A stretch of DNA of 64,000 nucleotides from Pseudomonas putida S13.1.2 (GCF_000498395.2 NZ_CP010979.1:806001-870000), one strand, 5' to 3'; positions 44,114 to 54,868 are shown, counted from the stretch's first letter. Notes: generated by a model from the letters alone, not told the origin. Translations and numbers: made by a program.

Positions 44114-44443
44114 ATGTTCCGTACCCGTGCTTACCTGGCAACCCTGGCGGTGGCTGCTGTCCTGGCTGGTTGCAGCACTGGTGGCAATGCTGGCGGCAAC
44201 GCTGGCGGCGATGCCCCGGCGGCATCGGCTGGCAACGATGGCCGCTGCGAAGCCAGCGGCGCCGATTTTGCCATTGGCAAGCCCGCCAGTGCCGAGCTAC
44301 TGGAGCAGGCGCGCAAGGCCAGTGGCTCGCAGATGGCACGTATTCTCACGCCGCACGATGTGGTTACCCTGGAGTACCGCTCCGAGCGCCTTAACCTGAA
44401 CGTGGACGAGCAGGGCAAGGTGACCCGCGTCAACTGCGGTTGA
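44114..44443 (+). CDS. lipoprotein, I78 peptidase-inhibitor family
   Basis: Start at ATG 44114 with AGGAGG 8 bases upstream. MFRTRAYLATLAVAAVLAGCS is a lipoprotein signal (lipobox LAGC). After a Gly/Asn/Ala-rich linker (GGNAGGNAGGDAP), residues 45-109 (IGKPASAELLEQARKASGSQ, VTLEYRSERLNLNVDEQGKV) fit the I78 inhibitor fold. The family inhibits serine peptidases in some fungi and is common in envelopes of Pseudomonas; the target here is unknown. Confidence 0.75.
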   Translation: MFRTRAYLATLAVAAVLAGCSTGGNAGGNAGGDAPAASAGNDGRCEASGADFAIGKPASAELLEQARKASGSQMARILTPHDVVTLEYRSERLNLNVDEQGKVTRVNCG

Positions 44444-44470
44444 TGCAGCTCCAAAGGCCCATGCGGTCCC

Positions 44471-44499
44471 TGTAGGAGCGGCACAAGGCCGCTCCTACA
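44471..44499. repeat. minimal REP-like hairpin
   Basis: TGTAGGAGCGGC-ACAAG-GCCGCTCCTACA: a perfect 12-base stem with a 5-base loop. It looks like the 30260/34993 class with the internal part deleted, at the end of the I78 lipoprotein gene. Confidence 0.85.
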
Positions 44500-44532
44500 A
44501 AGAGCAGCGTGTGCCGCCTGATAAGCGCCCAT

Positions 44533-44562
44533 AAAAAAACCCGCCACAAGGGCGGGTTTTTT
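44533..44562. terminator. bidirectional rho-independent terminator
   Basis: AAAAAAACCCGCC-ACAA-GGGCGGGTTTTTT: a GC stem with A and T runs on both sides, between the convergent lipoprotein and cold-shock genes. It serves the minus-strand cold-shock gene, whose stop is at 44576, and probably both. Confidence 0.93.
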
Positions 44563-44575
44563 CACAGCTTCCGAA

Positions 44576-44788
44576 TTACTCCGGACGAACCTGAGCAGCC
44601 TGCATGCCCTTCTGACCGCGCTCGGCGACGAAGGAAACTTGCTGACCTTCTTTCAGGCTCTTGAAGCCGTCGGATTCGATGGCCTTGAAGTGAACGAACA
44701 GGTCGTCGCCGCCGCCTTGTGGGGTGATGAAGCCGAAGCCTTTCTCATCATTGAACCATTTGACGGTGCCGGTTTGGCGATTGGACAT
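44576..44788 (-). CDS. cold-shock domain protein (CspA family)
   Basis: A 70-residue single-domain RNA/DNA-binding protein starting [23 protein letters not shown]1 (KGFGFI) and RNP2 (DLFVHF) are intact, so it should act as an RNA chaperone. A 5'-untranslated region of up to about 160 bases lies upstream, as is common for csp mRNAs. Which csp/cap paralogue it is cannot be decided. Confidence 0.93.
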   Translation of the reverse strand: MSNRQTGTVKWFNDEKGFGFITPQGGGDDLFVHFKAIESDGFKSLKEGQQVSFVAERGQKGMQAAQVRPE

Positions 44789-44951
44789 GGGATGAATCTC
44801 CAGAAACTTGAAATTTTTCGAAGTGCCTAGACGCCTGAGCTGTCTGGCACAGATGACATCATAGTCTAATTCTGCGGAAGTAGCGCCTTTTACCTTCACC
44901 GGATGTTGATCCAGCGCAAAATAATGGTCAGCCACCACCGGCTTTAAGGTT

Positions 44952-45257
44952 TCAGCGCTTCGGTGCGCAGGCCTGTTGCACCACGGTCTGGGCCTTTTGC
45001 ATCAGCTTGGCGTCAACGCCATCCTGGCTGTCCAGGTCGGCAATCTCGGCGTCGGTGAAATTCTTTTTGATAGCTTGTGCGCCGCAGTCGCAGTGTTTTT
45101 TCGCGGTGGCAGCGTCAACGCCCTGGCTGCCGGCCACTTGCGTGCACTGTGCGGTGTAGGCGGCCTCCTTCCCTGCAGGGAAGTTGCCGGCGTTCGCAGC
45201 CACGGGCAGCAGCAGGGCGCCAGCGGCCGCCAGGGCCAGAAGGGACGGAACTCGCAT
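44952..45257 (-). CDS. small secreted Cys-containing protein
   Basis: A 101-residue protein with a signal peptide ([20 protein letters not shown] ... NAG). The mature part has four Cys ([17 protein letters not shown]), likely two disulphides, and an Ala/Lys-rich helical centre. Periplasmic location is likely; function not recognised. Confidence 0.75.
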   Translation of the reverse strand: MRVPSLLALAAAGALLLPVAANAGNFPAGKEAAYTAQCTQVAGSQGVDAATAKKHCDCGAQAIKKNFTDAEIADLDSQDGVDAKLMQKAQTVVQQACAPKR

Positions 45258-45595
45258 AACCAGTTACTCCTTGGGTTAAGGTCTCATCAAGAGTAGGTTG
45301 CTTCCCAAAGTCTGAGCGGTATTTTTCCGCGTTAGTTCACCGCTGCGGTTCAATTTCCAAATATTTCTGCCTGGGGTGCAACCCGCGTGCTAGCATGCTC
45401 GGCTTGTGGTCGCGCCTGTGCCGGCTGCAGCTATCTTTTTTCTTTCCAGTCACTCTGGTTCGTCCCTTGCAAGCCGAAAGGCTTCTGCCACTGTGAGGCA
45501 GGCTTCCTTATGAAGGAAGGCAGGCCGGATCTTGTACTGGCTCATCCCAACCCACGTGACCTTTGGTAGGGGTCACCACTAGGAGAGGAGGCGCC
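45258..45595 (+). promoter_or_regulatory. thrS promoter and structured leader
   Basis: 338 bases without a gene. From about 45471 it holds four successive stems: AAGCC-GAAA-GGCTT (45471-45484, GNRA-type loop), CTGCC/GGCAG (45485-45501), CTTCCTT-ATG-AAGGAAG (45503-45519) and GTGACC/GGTCAC (45556-45576). The last one has the loop TTTGGTAGG, containing U-GGU-A as in the anticodon loop of tRNA-Thr(GGU), and it stops 4 bases before the AGGAGAGGAG ribosome binding site. In E. coli ThrRS represses its own mRNA by binding a tRNA-Thr-like hairpin here; the same control is inferred. Confidence 0.6.
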
Positions 45596-47518
45596 ATGCC
45601 CGTTATTACTCTTCCCGATGGCAGTCAACGTTCGTTTGATCACGCCGTATCCGTAGCCGACGTTGCCGCTTCCATCGGCGCCGGCCTGGCCAAGGCCACC
45701 GTCGCCGGCAAGGTCGACGGCAAACTGGTCGATGCTTGCGACCTGATCAGCCACGACGCCACCCTGCAGATCATCACCCCTAAAGATGAAGAGGGACTGG
45801 AGATCATCCGTCACTCGTGCGCCCACCTGGTCGGCCACGCAGTGAAGCAGCTGTACCCGACCGCCAAGATGGTGATCGGCCCGGTTATCGACGAAGGCTT
45901 CTATTACGACATCGCCTACGAGCGCCCCTTCACCCCTGAAGACATGGCCGCCATCGAAAAGCGCATGATGGAGCTGATCGAAAAAGACTACGACGTGGTC
46001 AAGAAGGTGACCCCGCGCGCCGAAGTCATCGATGTGTTCAAGGCCCGTGGCGAAGACTACAAGCTGCGCCTGGTCGAAGACATGCCGGACGAGCAGGCCA
46101 TGGGCCTGTATTACCACGAAGAATACGTCGACATGTGCCGTGGCCCGCACGTGCCGAACACCCGCTTCCTCAAGGCATTCAAGCTGACCAAGCTGTCCGG
46201 TGCCTACTGGCGCGGTGATGCCAAGAACGAGCAGCTGCAACGCGTGTACGGCACCGCCTGGGCCGACAAGAAGCAGCTGGCAGCTTACGTCCAGCGCATC
46301 GAAGAAGCCGAAAAACGCGACCACCGCAAGATCGGCAAGCAGCTCGACCTGTTCCACCTGCAGGAAGAAGCCCCGGGCATGGTGTTCTGGCACGCCAACG
46401 GCTGGACCGTGTACCAGGTGCTCGAGCAGTACATGCGCCAGGTTCAGCGCGCCAACGGCTACCTGGAAATCAAGACGCCGCAGGTTGTCGACCGTATTTT
46501 GTGGGAGCGCTCCGGCCACTGGTCCAACTACGCCGAGAACATGTTCACCACTTCGTCGGAAAGCCGTGACTACGCGGTAAAACCGATGAACTGCCCGTGC
46601 CACGTGCAGGTGTTCAACCAGGGCCTGAAAAGCTACCGCGACCTGCCGCTGCGCCTGGCCGAGTTCGGTGCCTGCCACCGTAACGAGCCGTCCGGCGCCC
46701 TGCACGGCATCATGCGCGTGCGTGGCTTTGTGCAGGACGACGCGCACATCTTCTGCACCGAAGAACAGGTGAAGAAGGAAGCCGCCGACTTCATCAAGCT
46801 GACCCTGGACGTGTACAAGGACTTCGGCTTCAGCGACATCGCCATGAAGTTGTCCACGCGCCCGGCCAAGCGTGTCGGTTCTGAAGAGCTGTGGGACCGT
46901 GCCGAAAGCGCACTGGCCGACGCCCTGAACGAATCGGGCCTGGAGTGGGAATACCAGCCAGGCGAGGGCGCCTTCTACGGCCCGAAAATCGAGTTTACCC
47001 TGCGCGACTGCCTCGGCCGTAACTGGCAGTGTGGTACCCTGCAGTACGACCCGAACCTGCCAGAGCGTCTGGACGCCAGCTACATCGCCGAAGACAACAG
47101 CCGTATTCGCCCGGTCATGCTGCACCGCGCCATCCTCGGTTCGTTCGAGCGCTTCATCGGTATGCTGATCGAACACTACGCTGGCGTGTTCCCGGCGTGG
47201 CTGGCTCCGACCCAGGCGGTGATCATGAATATCACCGACAAACAGGCCGATTTCGCCCTCGAGGTTGAGAAATCTCTGAACGGTAGCGGTTTCCGTGCCA
47301 AGTCGGACTTGAGAAATGAGAAGATCGGCTTTAAAATCCGCGAGCATACTTTGCTCAAGGTCCCGTACCTTTTGGTTATAGGGGATCGCGAAGTCGAAAC
47401 GCAGACCGTTGCAGTGCGTACTCGCGAAGGCGCAGACCTGGGCTCCATGCCCGTCGCCCAATTCGCTGAGCTTCTGACACAAGCGGTTTCCCGGCGTGGT
47501 CGCCAAGAATCGGAGTAA
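45596..47518 (+). CDS. thrS: threonyl-tRNA synthetase
   Basis: Start at ATG 45596 ([20 protein letters not shown]), giving 640 residues, the normal length. Domains in order: TGS (1-60), editing domain with [16 protein letters not shown] and [13 protein letters not shown] (HxxxH and Cys/His), class II catalytic core with [21 protein letters not shown] (motif 2) and [16 protein letters not shown] (motif 3), and an anticodon-binding C-terminus. First gene of the thrS-infC-rpmI-rplT-pheST-ihfA series. Confidence 0.97.
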   Translation: MPVITLPDGSQRSFDHAVSVADVAASIGAGLAKATVAGKVDGKLVDACDLISHDATLQIITPKDEEGLEIIRHSCAHLVGHAVKQLYPTAKMVIGPVIDEGFYYDIAYERPFTPEDMAAIEKRMMELIEKDYDVVKKVTPRAEVIDVFKARGEDYKLRLVEDMPDEQAMGLYYHEEYVDMCRGPHVPNTRFLKAFKLTKLSGAYWRGDAKNEQLQRVYGTAWADKKQLAAYVQRIEEAEKRDHRKIGKQLDLFHLQEEAPGMVFWHANGWTVYQVLEQYMRQVQRANGYLEIKTPQVVDRILWERSGHWSNYAENMFTTSSESRDYAVKPMNCPCHVQVFNQGLKSYRDLPLRLAEFGACHRNEPSGALHGIMRVRGFVQDDAHIFCTEEQVKKEAADFIKLTLDVYKDFGFSDIAMKLSTRPAKRVGSEELWDRAESALADALNESGLEWEYQPGEGAFYGPKIEFTLRDCLGRNWQCGTLQYDPNLPERLDASYIAEDNSRIRPVMLHRAILGSFERFIGMLIEHYAGVFPAWLAPTQAVIMNITDKQADFALEVEKSLNGSGFRAKSDLRNEKIGFKIREHTLLKVPYLLVIGDREVETQTVAVRTREGADLGSMPVAQFAELLTQAVSRRGRQESE

Positions 47519-47523
47519 TGACT

Positions 47524-48069
47524 ATTAAGCGTGAAATGAGAAACGATAAGCGTGCTGTACCGAAGGCCCCGATCAACGAGAATATCTCGGCCCGCGAGGT
47601 TCGGTTAATTGGCGCAGACGGCGAGCAGGTTGGCATCGTCTCGATTGATGAAGCGCTGCGTATCGCTGATGAAGCGAAGCTGGACCTGGTAGAAATCTCT
47701 GCAGACGCGGTACCGCCTGTCTGCAAGGTCATGGACTACGGCAAGCACCTCTTCGAAAAGAAGAAGCAGGCCAACGAAGCCAAGAAAAACCAGAAGCAGA
47801 TCCAGATCAAAGAAATCAAGTTTCGTCCAGGGACGGAGGATGGGGATTACCAGGTAAAACTACGCAACCTGGTACGTTTCCTTACCGATGGGGACAAGGC
47901 CAAGATCTCTCTGAGATTCCGTGGTCGTGAGATGGCCCACCAGGAGCTGGGCATGGAGCTGTTGAAGCGGGTTGAAGCTGACCTGCTTGAATACGGCACC
48001 GTTGAGCAGCATCCGAAGATGGAAGGACGCCAGCTTATGATGGTCATCGCCCCCAAAAAGAAGAAGTAA
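47524..48069 (+). CDS. infC: translation initiation factor IF-3
   Basis: The protein ([20 protein letters not shown] ... [12 protein letters not shown]) is plainly IF-3, with the N-domain, the Lys-rich linker [20 protein letters not shown] and the C-domain. Start choice: ATG 47518 overlaps the thrS stop (TAATG) but would leave only 2 bases after the GGAG site (47512-47515), whereas ATT at 47524 has 8 bases, the ideal distance. IF-3 genes of many bacteria begin with AUU so that IF-3 limits its own synthesis. I therefore give 47524; starts at 47518 or 47536 are alternatives. Confidence 0.93.
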   Translation: MKREMRNDKRAVPKAPINENISAREVRLIGADGEQVGIVSIDEALRIADEAKLDLVEISADAVPPVCKVMDYGKHLFEKKKQANEAKKNQKQIQIKEIKFRPGTEDGDYQVKLRNLVRFLTDGDKAKISLRFRGREMAHQELGMELLKRVEADLLEYGTVEQHPKMEGRQLMMVIAPKKKK

Positions 48070-48130
48070 TCTCCCGGGCACGGCAGGCCTGATGATTATT
48101 GTGTAATTTTTTTCGAATGCGGAGTTCAAC

Positions 48131-48325
48131 ATGCCAAAAATGAAAACCAAGAGCGGTGCTGCGAAGCGCTTCCTGAAGACAGCTTCGGGCTTCAAGCACA
48201 AGCACGCTTTCAAGAGCCACATCCTGACCAAAATGTCGACCAAGCGTAAGCGTCAACTGCGCGGTGCCAGCTTGCTGCACCCGTCTGACGTGGCAAAAGT
48301 CGAGCGCATGCTGCGCGTTCGTTAA
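48131..48325 (+). CDS. rpmI: 50S ribosomal protein L35
   Basis: A 64-residue basic protein, [20 protein letters not shown]..., typical L35 throughout, ending ...VERMLRVR. It follows infC by 61 bases and precedes rplT by 27, the universal order. Confidence 0.98.
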   Translation: MPKMKTKSGAAKRFLKTASGFKHKHAFKSHILTKMSTKRKRQLRGASLLHPSDVAKVERMLRVR

Positions 48326-48352
48326 TTCTGGTTAAGATAGAGGAAGTTACTC

Positions 48353-48709
48353 ATGGCTCGTGTTAAGCGTGGCGTCATCGCTCGTAAGCGTCACAAGAAA
48401 ATTCTGAAACTGGCTAAAGGTTACTACGGTGCACGCTCGCGCGTATTCCGCGTAGCCAAGCAAGCGGTCATCAAGGCAGGCCAATACGCCTACCGCGACC
48501 GTCGCCAGAAGAAGCGTCAGTTCCGCGCACTGTGGATCGCTCGTATCAACGCCGGTGCTCGCAACAACGGTCTGTCCTACAGCCGTCTGATTGCTGGCCT
48601 GAAAAAGGCTTCGATCGAAATCGACCGTAAGGTTCTGGCCGATCTGGCAGTGAACGAAAAAGCGGCGTTTGCTGCGATTGTCGAGAAAGCTAAAGCCGTT
48701 CTGGCTTAA
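48353..48709 (+). CDS. rplT: 50S ribosomal protein L20
   Basis: 118 residues, [20 protein letters not shown]..., the standard L20 with the long basic N-terminal helix. In E. coli L20 represses rpmI-rplT translation by binding the mRNA; the site is not identified here. Confidence 0.98.
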   Translation: MARVKRGVIARKRHKKILKLAKGYYGARSRVFRVAKQAVIKAGQYAYRDRRQKKRQFRALWIARINAGARNNGLSYSRLIAGLKKASIEIDRKVLADLAVNEKAAFAAIVEKAKAVLA

Positions 48710-48725
48710 GTACCCGCGACAATCA

Positions 48726-48749
48726 CCCGGCGGCGCTAGCGCCGTCGGG
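48726..48749 (+). terminator. GC-rich hairpin after rplT
   Basis: CCCGGCGGCGC-TA-GCGCCGTCGGG, an 11-base stem with one wobble pair, 17 bases after the rplT stop. No T run follows, so it may pause RNA polymerase or protect the 3' end. A second hairpin with a T run is 16 bases further on. Confidence 0.6.
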
Positions 48750-48755
48750 CATTGA

Positions 48756-49835
<1,080 letters not shown>

Positions 49836-49866
49836 GCCCAATCGACGCACATTCTAGGAGAACAGC

Positions 49867-52260
49867 ATGAAATTCAGTGAACAGTGGCTGCGCGGTTGGG
49901 TAAACCCGCAAGTCTCCCGTGACGAACTGGTCGCCCGCCTGTCCATGGCCGGCCTCGAAGTCGACAGCGTTACCCCTGCTGCCGGCCAGTTCAGCGGCAT
50001 TGTCGTGGGCGAAATCCTCGCCACCGAACAACACCCGGACGCCGACAAGCTGCGCGTGTGCCAGGTGACCAACGGCCAGGAAACCTTCCAGGTCGTGTGC
50101 GGCGCCCCTAACGCCCGCCCAGGCATCAAGATCCCGTTCGCCATGATCGGTGCCGAGCTGTCTGGCGACTTCAAGATCAAAAAGGCCAAGCTGCGCGGCG
50201 TCGAGTCCTTCGGCATGCTGTGCTCGGCGGCCGAGCTGGAAATCAGCGAAGAGAACGACGGCCTGCTGGAACTGGCGGCTGACGCCCCGGTTGGCGAAGA
50301 CATTCGCAAATACCTGAGCCTTGACGACGCCAGCATCGAAATCGGCCTGACCCCCAACCGCGGTGACTGCCTGTCCATCGCAGGCCTGGCCCGCGACGTC
50401 AGCGCCCTGTACGACACCCCAGTCACCCGCCCGGTGGTGCCTGCCGTAGCGCCTGCCCACGACGAAGTGCGCCCGGTCGAAGTCAGCGCCCCGGCGGCCT
50501 GCCCACGCTACCTGGGCCGCGTTATCCGTAACGTCGACCTCAGCAAGCCGACCCCACTGTGGATGGTCGAACGCCTGCGCCGCAGCGACGTGCGCAGCAT
50601 CGACGCCGCCGTCGACATCACCAACTACGTGATGCTCGAACTCGGCCAGCCGATGCACGCCTTCGACCTGGCAGAAATCAACGGCGGCATCCGCGTACGC
50701 ATGGCCGAAGAGGGCGAAAAGCTCGTCCTGCTCGACGGTCAGGAAGTTGCCCTGCGTGCTGACACCCTGGTCATCGCCGACCACACCCGCGCCCTGGCCA
50801 TCGCCGGCGTCATGGGTGGCGAGCACAGCGGTGTGAACACCGAAAAAACCCGCGACCTGTTCCTGGAAAGCGCCTTCTTCGAGCCGATTTCCGTTGCCGG
50901 TAAAGCCCGTTCCTACGGCCTGCACACCGATGCCTCGCACCGCTACGAGCGCGGCGTGGACTCGCAGCTGGCCCGCGAAGCCATCGAGCGCGCCACCCAG
51001 CTGCTGCTGGACATCGTCGGTGGCGAAGCCGGCCCTGTGGTCGAGGCTGTCAGCGAACAGCACCTGCCGCAAGTGGCCCCGGTTACCCTGCGCGCTGAAC
51101 GCATCACCCAGATGCTCGGCATGGAAATGGACCCAGCCCAGGTCGAGCAACTGCTCAACGCCTTGGAGCTGACCACGACCAAGAGTGGCGGCTCTGAAGG
51201 TGTAGCGCAGTGGACCGTCAACGTCCCAAGCCACCGCTTCGACATCAGCCTGGAAGTGGACCTGATCGAAGAGCTGGCCCGCCTGTACGGCTACAACAAC
51301 CTGCCAGTTCGCTACCCGCAAGCCCGCCTGGCCCCACAGGGCAAGCCGGAAACCCGCGGTGACCTGCCAACCCTGCGCCGCCTGCTGGTTGCCCGCGGCT
51401 ACCAGGAAGCCATCACCTACAGCTTCATCGACCCGAAACTGTTCGAACTGTTCAGCCCGGGCGTAGAGCCGCTGTTGCTGGCCAACCCCATCTCCAGCGA
51501 CATGGCCGCCATGCGTGCGTCCCTGTGGCCGGGCCTGGTCAAGGCACTGCAGCACAACCTGAACCGCCAGCAAGACCGCGTGCGCCTGTTCGAAAGCGGC
51601 CTGCGCTTCGTCGGCCAACTGGGTGACCTGCAGCAGCAGCCAATGATTGCCGGCGTTATCACCGGCAGCCGCCTGCCAGAAGGCTGGGCCAACGGCCGCG
51701 ACGGCGTCGACTTCTTCGACGTAAAAGCCGACGTGGAAGCCCTGCTGGGCTACTCCGGTGCCCTGAGCGACTTCACCTTCAGCGCCGGCAAACACCCAGC
51801 CCTGCACCCAGGGCAAACCGCCGCCATCGAGCGCGACGGCAAGCTGGTCGGCTACCTCGGCGCCATCCACCCAGAGCTGGCCAAGGCCCTGGGCCTGGAC
51901 CGCCCGGTGTTCCTGTTCGAGCTGGTGCTGGGCGACGTGGTCGAAGGCCGCCTGCCGAAATTCAGCGAGCTGTCCAAGTTCCCGGAAACCCGTCGTGACC
52001 TGGCTTTGATTGCAGGACGTGATGTAGCTTCTAGCGCGGTGCTTGAATTAATTCGTGACAATGCAGGTGAATGGCTCACAGACCTCAGGCTGTTTGATGT
52101 CTACCAAGGTAAAGGCATTGATCCTGATAGAAAAAGCCTTGCCGTTGGCTTGACCTGGCAGCATCCATCGCGCACTCTTAACGACGATGAGGTGAACACT
52201 ACCCTGCAAAACATCCTCACCTCGCTCGAACAAAGGTTGAACACCACGTTAAGGAAATAA
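49867..52260 (+). CDS. pheT: phenylalanyl-tRNA synthetase beta subunit
   Basis: 797 residues with the full domain set: N-terminal part and tRNA-binding EMAP/OB domain (about 39-150), B3/B4 editing core, B5, the class II-like core and the C-terminal anticodon-binding domain ending [11 protein letters not shown]. Codon use is strongly biased (CTG, GAA, CGC) until about 52000, then turns AT-richer with codons such as TTA, AAT and AGA to the stop. It is followed after 4 bases by ihfA. Confidence 0.97.
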
Positions 52261-52264
52261 CGGC

Positions 52265-52567
52265 ATGGGTGCTCTGACGAAAGCTGAGATGGCCGAAAGG
52301 CTGTACGAGGAGCTGGGGCTTAACAAGCGTGAGGCCAAGGAGCTGGTCGAGCTGTTTTTCGAAGAAATTCGGCACGCACTTGAAGAGAACGAGCAGGTGA
52401 AGCTGTCCGGTTTCGGCAACTTCGACCTTCGCGACAAACGCCAGCGGCCGGGCCGCAACCCCAAGACAGGGGAAGAGATCCCGATCACTGCACGGCGCGT
52501 CGTCACCTTTCGTCCAGGGCAGAAGTTGAAGGCCCGGGTTGAGGCCTATGCTGGAACCAAGCCATAA
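52265..52567 (+). CDS. ihfA: integration host factor alpha subunit
   Basis: 100 residues, [19 protein letters not shown]..., with the DNA-bending arm [23 protein letters not shown] is used by many phages for integration and by sigma-54 promoters. Its gene overlaps the start of the next regulator by 20 bases. Confidence 0.98.
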
Positions 52568-52904
52568 CGACGAACTGCCCCCCATACCGGGCAAACGCTA
52601 CTTCACCATTGGTGAAGTAAGCGAGCTGTGTGCGGTAAAACCGCACGTGCTGCGGTATTGGGAGCAGGAGTTCGACCAGCTTAATCCTGTGAAGCGGCGG
52701 GGGAACCGGCGGTATTACCAGCGGCAGGATGTGCTGATGATCCGCCAGATTCGTGCGCTGCTTTATGACCAAGGGTTCACCATTGGCGGGGCTCGATTGA
52801 GGCTTTCCAGTGATGAGGCTAAGGATGAATCCAGCCAGTACAAGCAGCTGATTCGGCAGATGATTGTTGAATTGGAGGATGTGTTGGTGGTTTTGAAGAA
52901 GTGA
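52548..52904 (+). CDS. MerR-family transcriptional regulator
   Basis: Start at ATG 52548 ([20 protein letters not shown]), inside the ihfA end. The 118 residues hold the MerR winged HTH ([47 protein letters not shown]) and a short helical tail ([20 protein letters not shown]) with no Cys effector site. This regulator follows ihfA widely in Pseudomonas; targets unknown. Confidence 0.9.
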
Positions 52905-53019
52905 GCTGGACTTTTCTGATGAGTGGAAATTTTTTTGAGAAAAAGCTTTCATTTATCAGAGGGTTAGGGTACATTCTTCAACGTTCTTGGCAAGATTGAG
53001 AATATGCTTCAAGCCCAGT

Positions 53020-53096
53020 CGGGGCGTAGCGCAGCCCGGTAGCGCACTTGCATGGGGTGCAAGGGGTCGAGTGTTCGAATCACTCCGTCCCGACCA
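53020..53096 (+). tRNA. tRNA-Pro (anticodon GGG)
   Basis: 77 bases. Acceptor CGGGGCG pairs with CGTCCCG; the anticodon stem CTTGC/GCAAG encloses the loop ATGGGGT, with GGG at positions 34-36; the T loop is GTTCGAATC; the CCA end is encoded. The integrase gene begins to be read 81 bases downstream, so the 3' end is the probable phage attachment site. Confidence 0.95.
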
Positions 53097-53112
53097 TATA
53101 TTTCAACGACTT

Positions 53113-53134
53113 AGCCACCTTAGGGTGGCTTTTT
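53113..53134 (+). terminator. tRNA-Pro terminator
   Basis: AGCCACC-TTAG-GGTGGCT followed by TTTT, 16 bases after the CCA end. It may be the host terminator or one brought by the phage at the junction. Confidence 0.82.
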
Positions 53135-53177
53135 CGTTTCTGGGCATAGTGACTTTTCGAGTGACTTCGCCTTTTCA

Positions 53178-54359
53178 TCACCCAATTCTCCTCTTCAGTA
53201 TTGTCAGTACAGGTCCGCGTGAATCTGTGGCCGATACCTTGTTTGCTGCCTCGATCAGTTGACCGATCTCCGCGCCGGAGTAGTGACTGGTCACGCTGCC
53301 GTTCTTGTGACCCAGAAGCGACTTGCGATCTTCTTCTGAAACACCGGCTGCCTTCAGGCGCCTGCCGAAGGTATGCTTAAGGTCGTGAATCCTGATAGAA
53401 GCGAACCCAGGGTGTGCCGGCCGTAGATGCTGCTCCTGCCAGAGCTTTGCCGCGCGCACCCGCGCTTTCTTCCAGGCCGAATCGTTCATCCTGTGCATCG
53501 CGGTGCCGTTGTAGGGGAACACCCATTCCCGTGAAAGCCCGCGCTGCTTCTCTATGATCGACCTGGCCACGTCGTTCAGCACCACCAGACGCTCGTCCCG
53601 GTTCTTAACCCCAGAGTTCTCATGCCTGCCGCCGAACTCGGCCGGTATGAGGAACACACTGGTGCCCAGCTCTGGTACCGAGATCTCCCAATCCCACCTC
53701 AGTTTGCAGACCTCCTGCTCGCGGCAGCCCGTGTTCACCTTGAACAGGGCCATCCGCTGCAAATGGTCTGGCAATTCACCGAAGAGAACCGATTGCTCCT
53801 CCCATGACATGGGGTAGGGCTTTCGGCTCGCCTTCTTCTCTTCCAGCTTGGTTAGCAGCGGCACGCTGTCCAGCCACGGCCGGCGCTCCTCGTCCCGCCA
53901 TTTCCTGCACGCCAGCGATAGAACACGGATCGCTCGTTCGATTGCGATGTTAACTGTCCTGTTGCTCACTCCCTTTTTCACCTTCCCATCCGGTAGTACT
54001 ACATCGGCCTTCCTGTCGCGAATGAACGGGGCCAGGGCCTCATCATCGATATGCGTCAGCGGCAGGTGGCCGATATAGTCGTCCAGCTGGTTCAGGTACA
54101 GCGCAGTGATCCTGAATGAGGGCTGATCCTTGTGCTCGACCAAGTATTTGGCCGCTGCGGCGCTGAACGTCTTGATCTCGCGCACGCCATAGACTTTGCG
54201 CAGGCGCATCTTCTCCAGTAAATGGATCAGGTATTGCTCTGCTTCTTCCCGGTCACAAGTGCCAGTGCTTTCTTGAATTCGCTCTCCCCTGTAGATTTTG
54301 TCGATTTTCCAGATGCCGCTCGGCATTTTCTGGAGGCCTGTGATTGCCTTTTTGGCCAT
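53178..54359 (-). CDS. prophage tyrosine-recombinase integrase
   Basis: 393 residues; the ATG at 54359 has AAGGAG just upstream. An N-terminal arm/core-binding region is followed by the catalytic domain with FKVNTGCREQEVCKLRW (Arg I), RIHDLKHTFGRRLKAAG (His box), LLGHKNGSVTSHYSG (His and the nucleophile Tyr). The His box reads HDLK where HxxR is usual. Its end is only 81 bases from the tRNA-Pro 3' end, its probable target. Confidence 0.93.
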   Translation of the reverse strand: MAKKAITGLQKMPSGIWKIDKIYRGERIQESTGTCDREEAEQYLIHLLEKMRLRKVYGVREIKTFSAAAAKYLVEHKDQPSFRITALYLNQLDDYIGHLPLTHIDDEALAPFIRDRKADVVLPDGKVKKGVSNRTVNIAIERAIRVLSLACRKWRDEERRPWLDSVPLLTKLEEKKASRKPYPMSWEEQSVLFGELPDHLQRMALFKVNTGCREQEVCKLRWDWEISVPELGTSVFLIPAEFGGRHENSGVKNRDERLVVLNDVARSIIEKQRGLSREWVFPYNGTAMHRMNDSAWKKARVRAAKLWQEQHLRPAHPGFASIRIHDLKHTFGRRLKAAGVSEEDRKSLLGHKNGSVTSHYSGAEIGQLIEAANKVSATDSRGPVLTILKRRIG

Positions 54360-54643
54360 GGATTCTCCTTGGAGGTCACGGCCAGACGCTCGCTGCGAGG
54401 CCGATTGTTGTCTTGATCGGCGGCCTTTTCAACGGCCATCGCCTCGATGTACGCGTCGACCCAGGCGTCCAGCTCAAGTCGATCAAACCCAATGCCTTGC
54501 TTTCCAATCGGAAATTCGCGCACGAATGGGCGGACGGTGTTCTTGAATTCGTCTCTGCACATGCCGAGATATCCGGGCGCATCACCGGCCCGGATGATTC
54601 TCGGCAGCAAGCCTGGCTGAACTGCAGCGGTGGCGTTTGCCAT
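54227..54643 (-). CDS. AlpA/excisionase-like DNA-binding protein
   Basis: 138 residues beginning MANATAAVQPGLLPRIIRAG. Residues 12-65 (LPRIIRAGDAPGYLGMCRDEF ... FDRLELDAWVDAYIE) resemble the winged HTH of AlpA/Xis proteins that help excision. The basic tail (PWPKRQSQASRKCRAASGKS) is read in a second frame over the integrase N-terminus, an overlap of 133 bases. Confidence 0.7.
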   Translation of the reverse strand: MANATAAVQPGLLPRIIRAGDAPGYLGMCRDEFKNTVRPFVREFPIGKQGIGFDRLELDAWVDAYIEAMAVEKAADQDNNRPRSERLAVTSKENPWPKRQSQASRKCRAASGKSTKSTGESEFKKALALVTGKKQSNT

Positions 54644-54653
54644 GTGGGCCTCC

Positions 54654-54830
54654 TCAGGCCAAAAAGTGGTGCCCGACCTTCGCCGCCCGGGCGGCTTCCT
54701 CTGTGCGGAACATGAGTTCTTTGGTTCCAGGCCAGCCCTCGGCCGTGTATTCCACGGATACCCACCAGTGTCCGAACTTGCGGTACGGCTCGCCGAGGAT
54801 CTTCGGGACGTAGCAGTCGATCAGGTTCAT
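54654..54830 (-). CDS. small prophage protein (58 aa)
   Basis: Frame MNLIDCYVPKILGEPYRKFG ... EEAARAAKVGHHFLA, with a GGAG site before the ATG at 54830. No motif recognised. It precedes the AlpA-like gene by 10 bases on the same strand and has ordinary Pseudomonas codon use, which supports it despite the length. Confidence 0.7.
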   Translation of the reverse strand: MNLIDCYVPKILGEPYRKFGHWWVSVEYTAEGWPGTKELMFRTEEAARAAKVGHHFLA

Positions 54831-54868
54831 GGGTGGTCTCCATGCCGCCGGTTGCGGCAGGTTGGTGG

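Noticed and set aside
45387..45569. possible 60-codon leader peptide gene before thrS
   Set aside because: No ribosome binding site, no Thr-codon run, and it crosses the leader stems; treated as structured untranslated RNA.
45542..47506. 654-codon minus-strand open frame opposite thrS
   Set aside because: Covers thrS almost exactly and is caused by its strong codon bias; no independent start signal.
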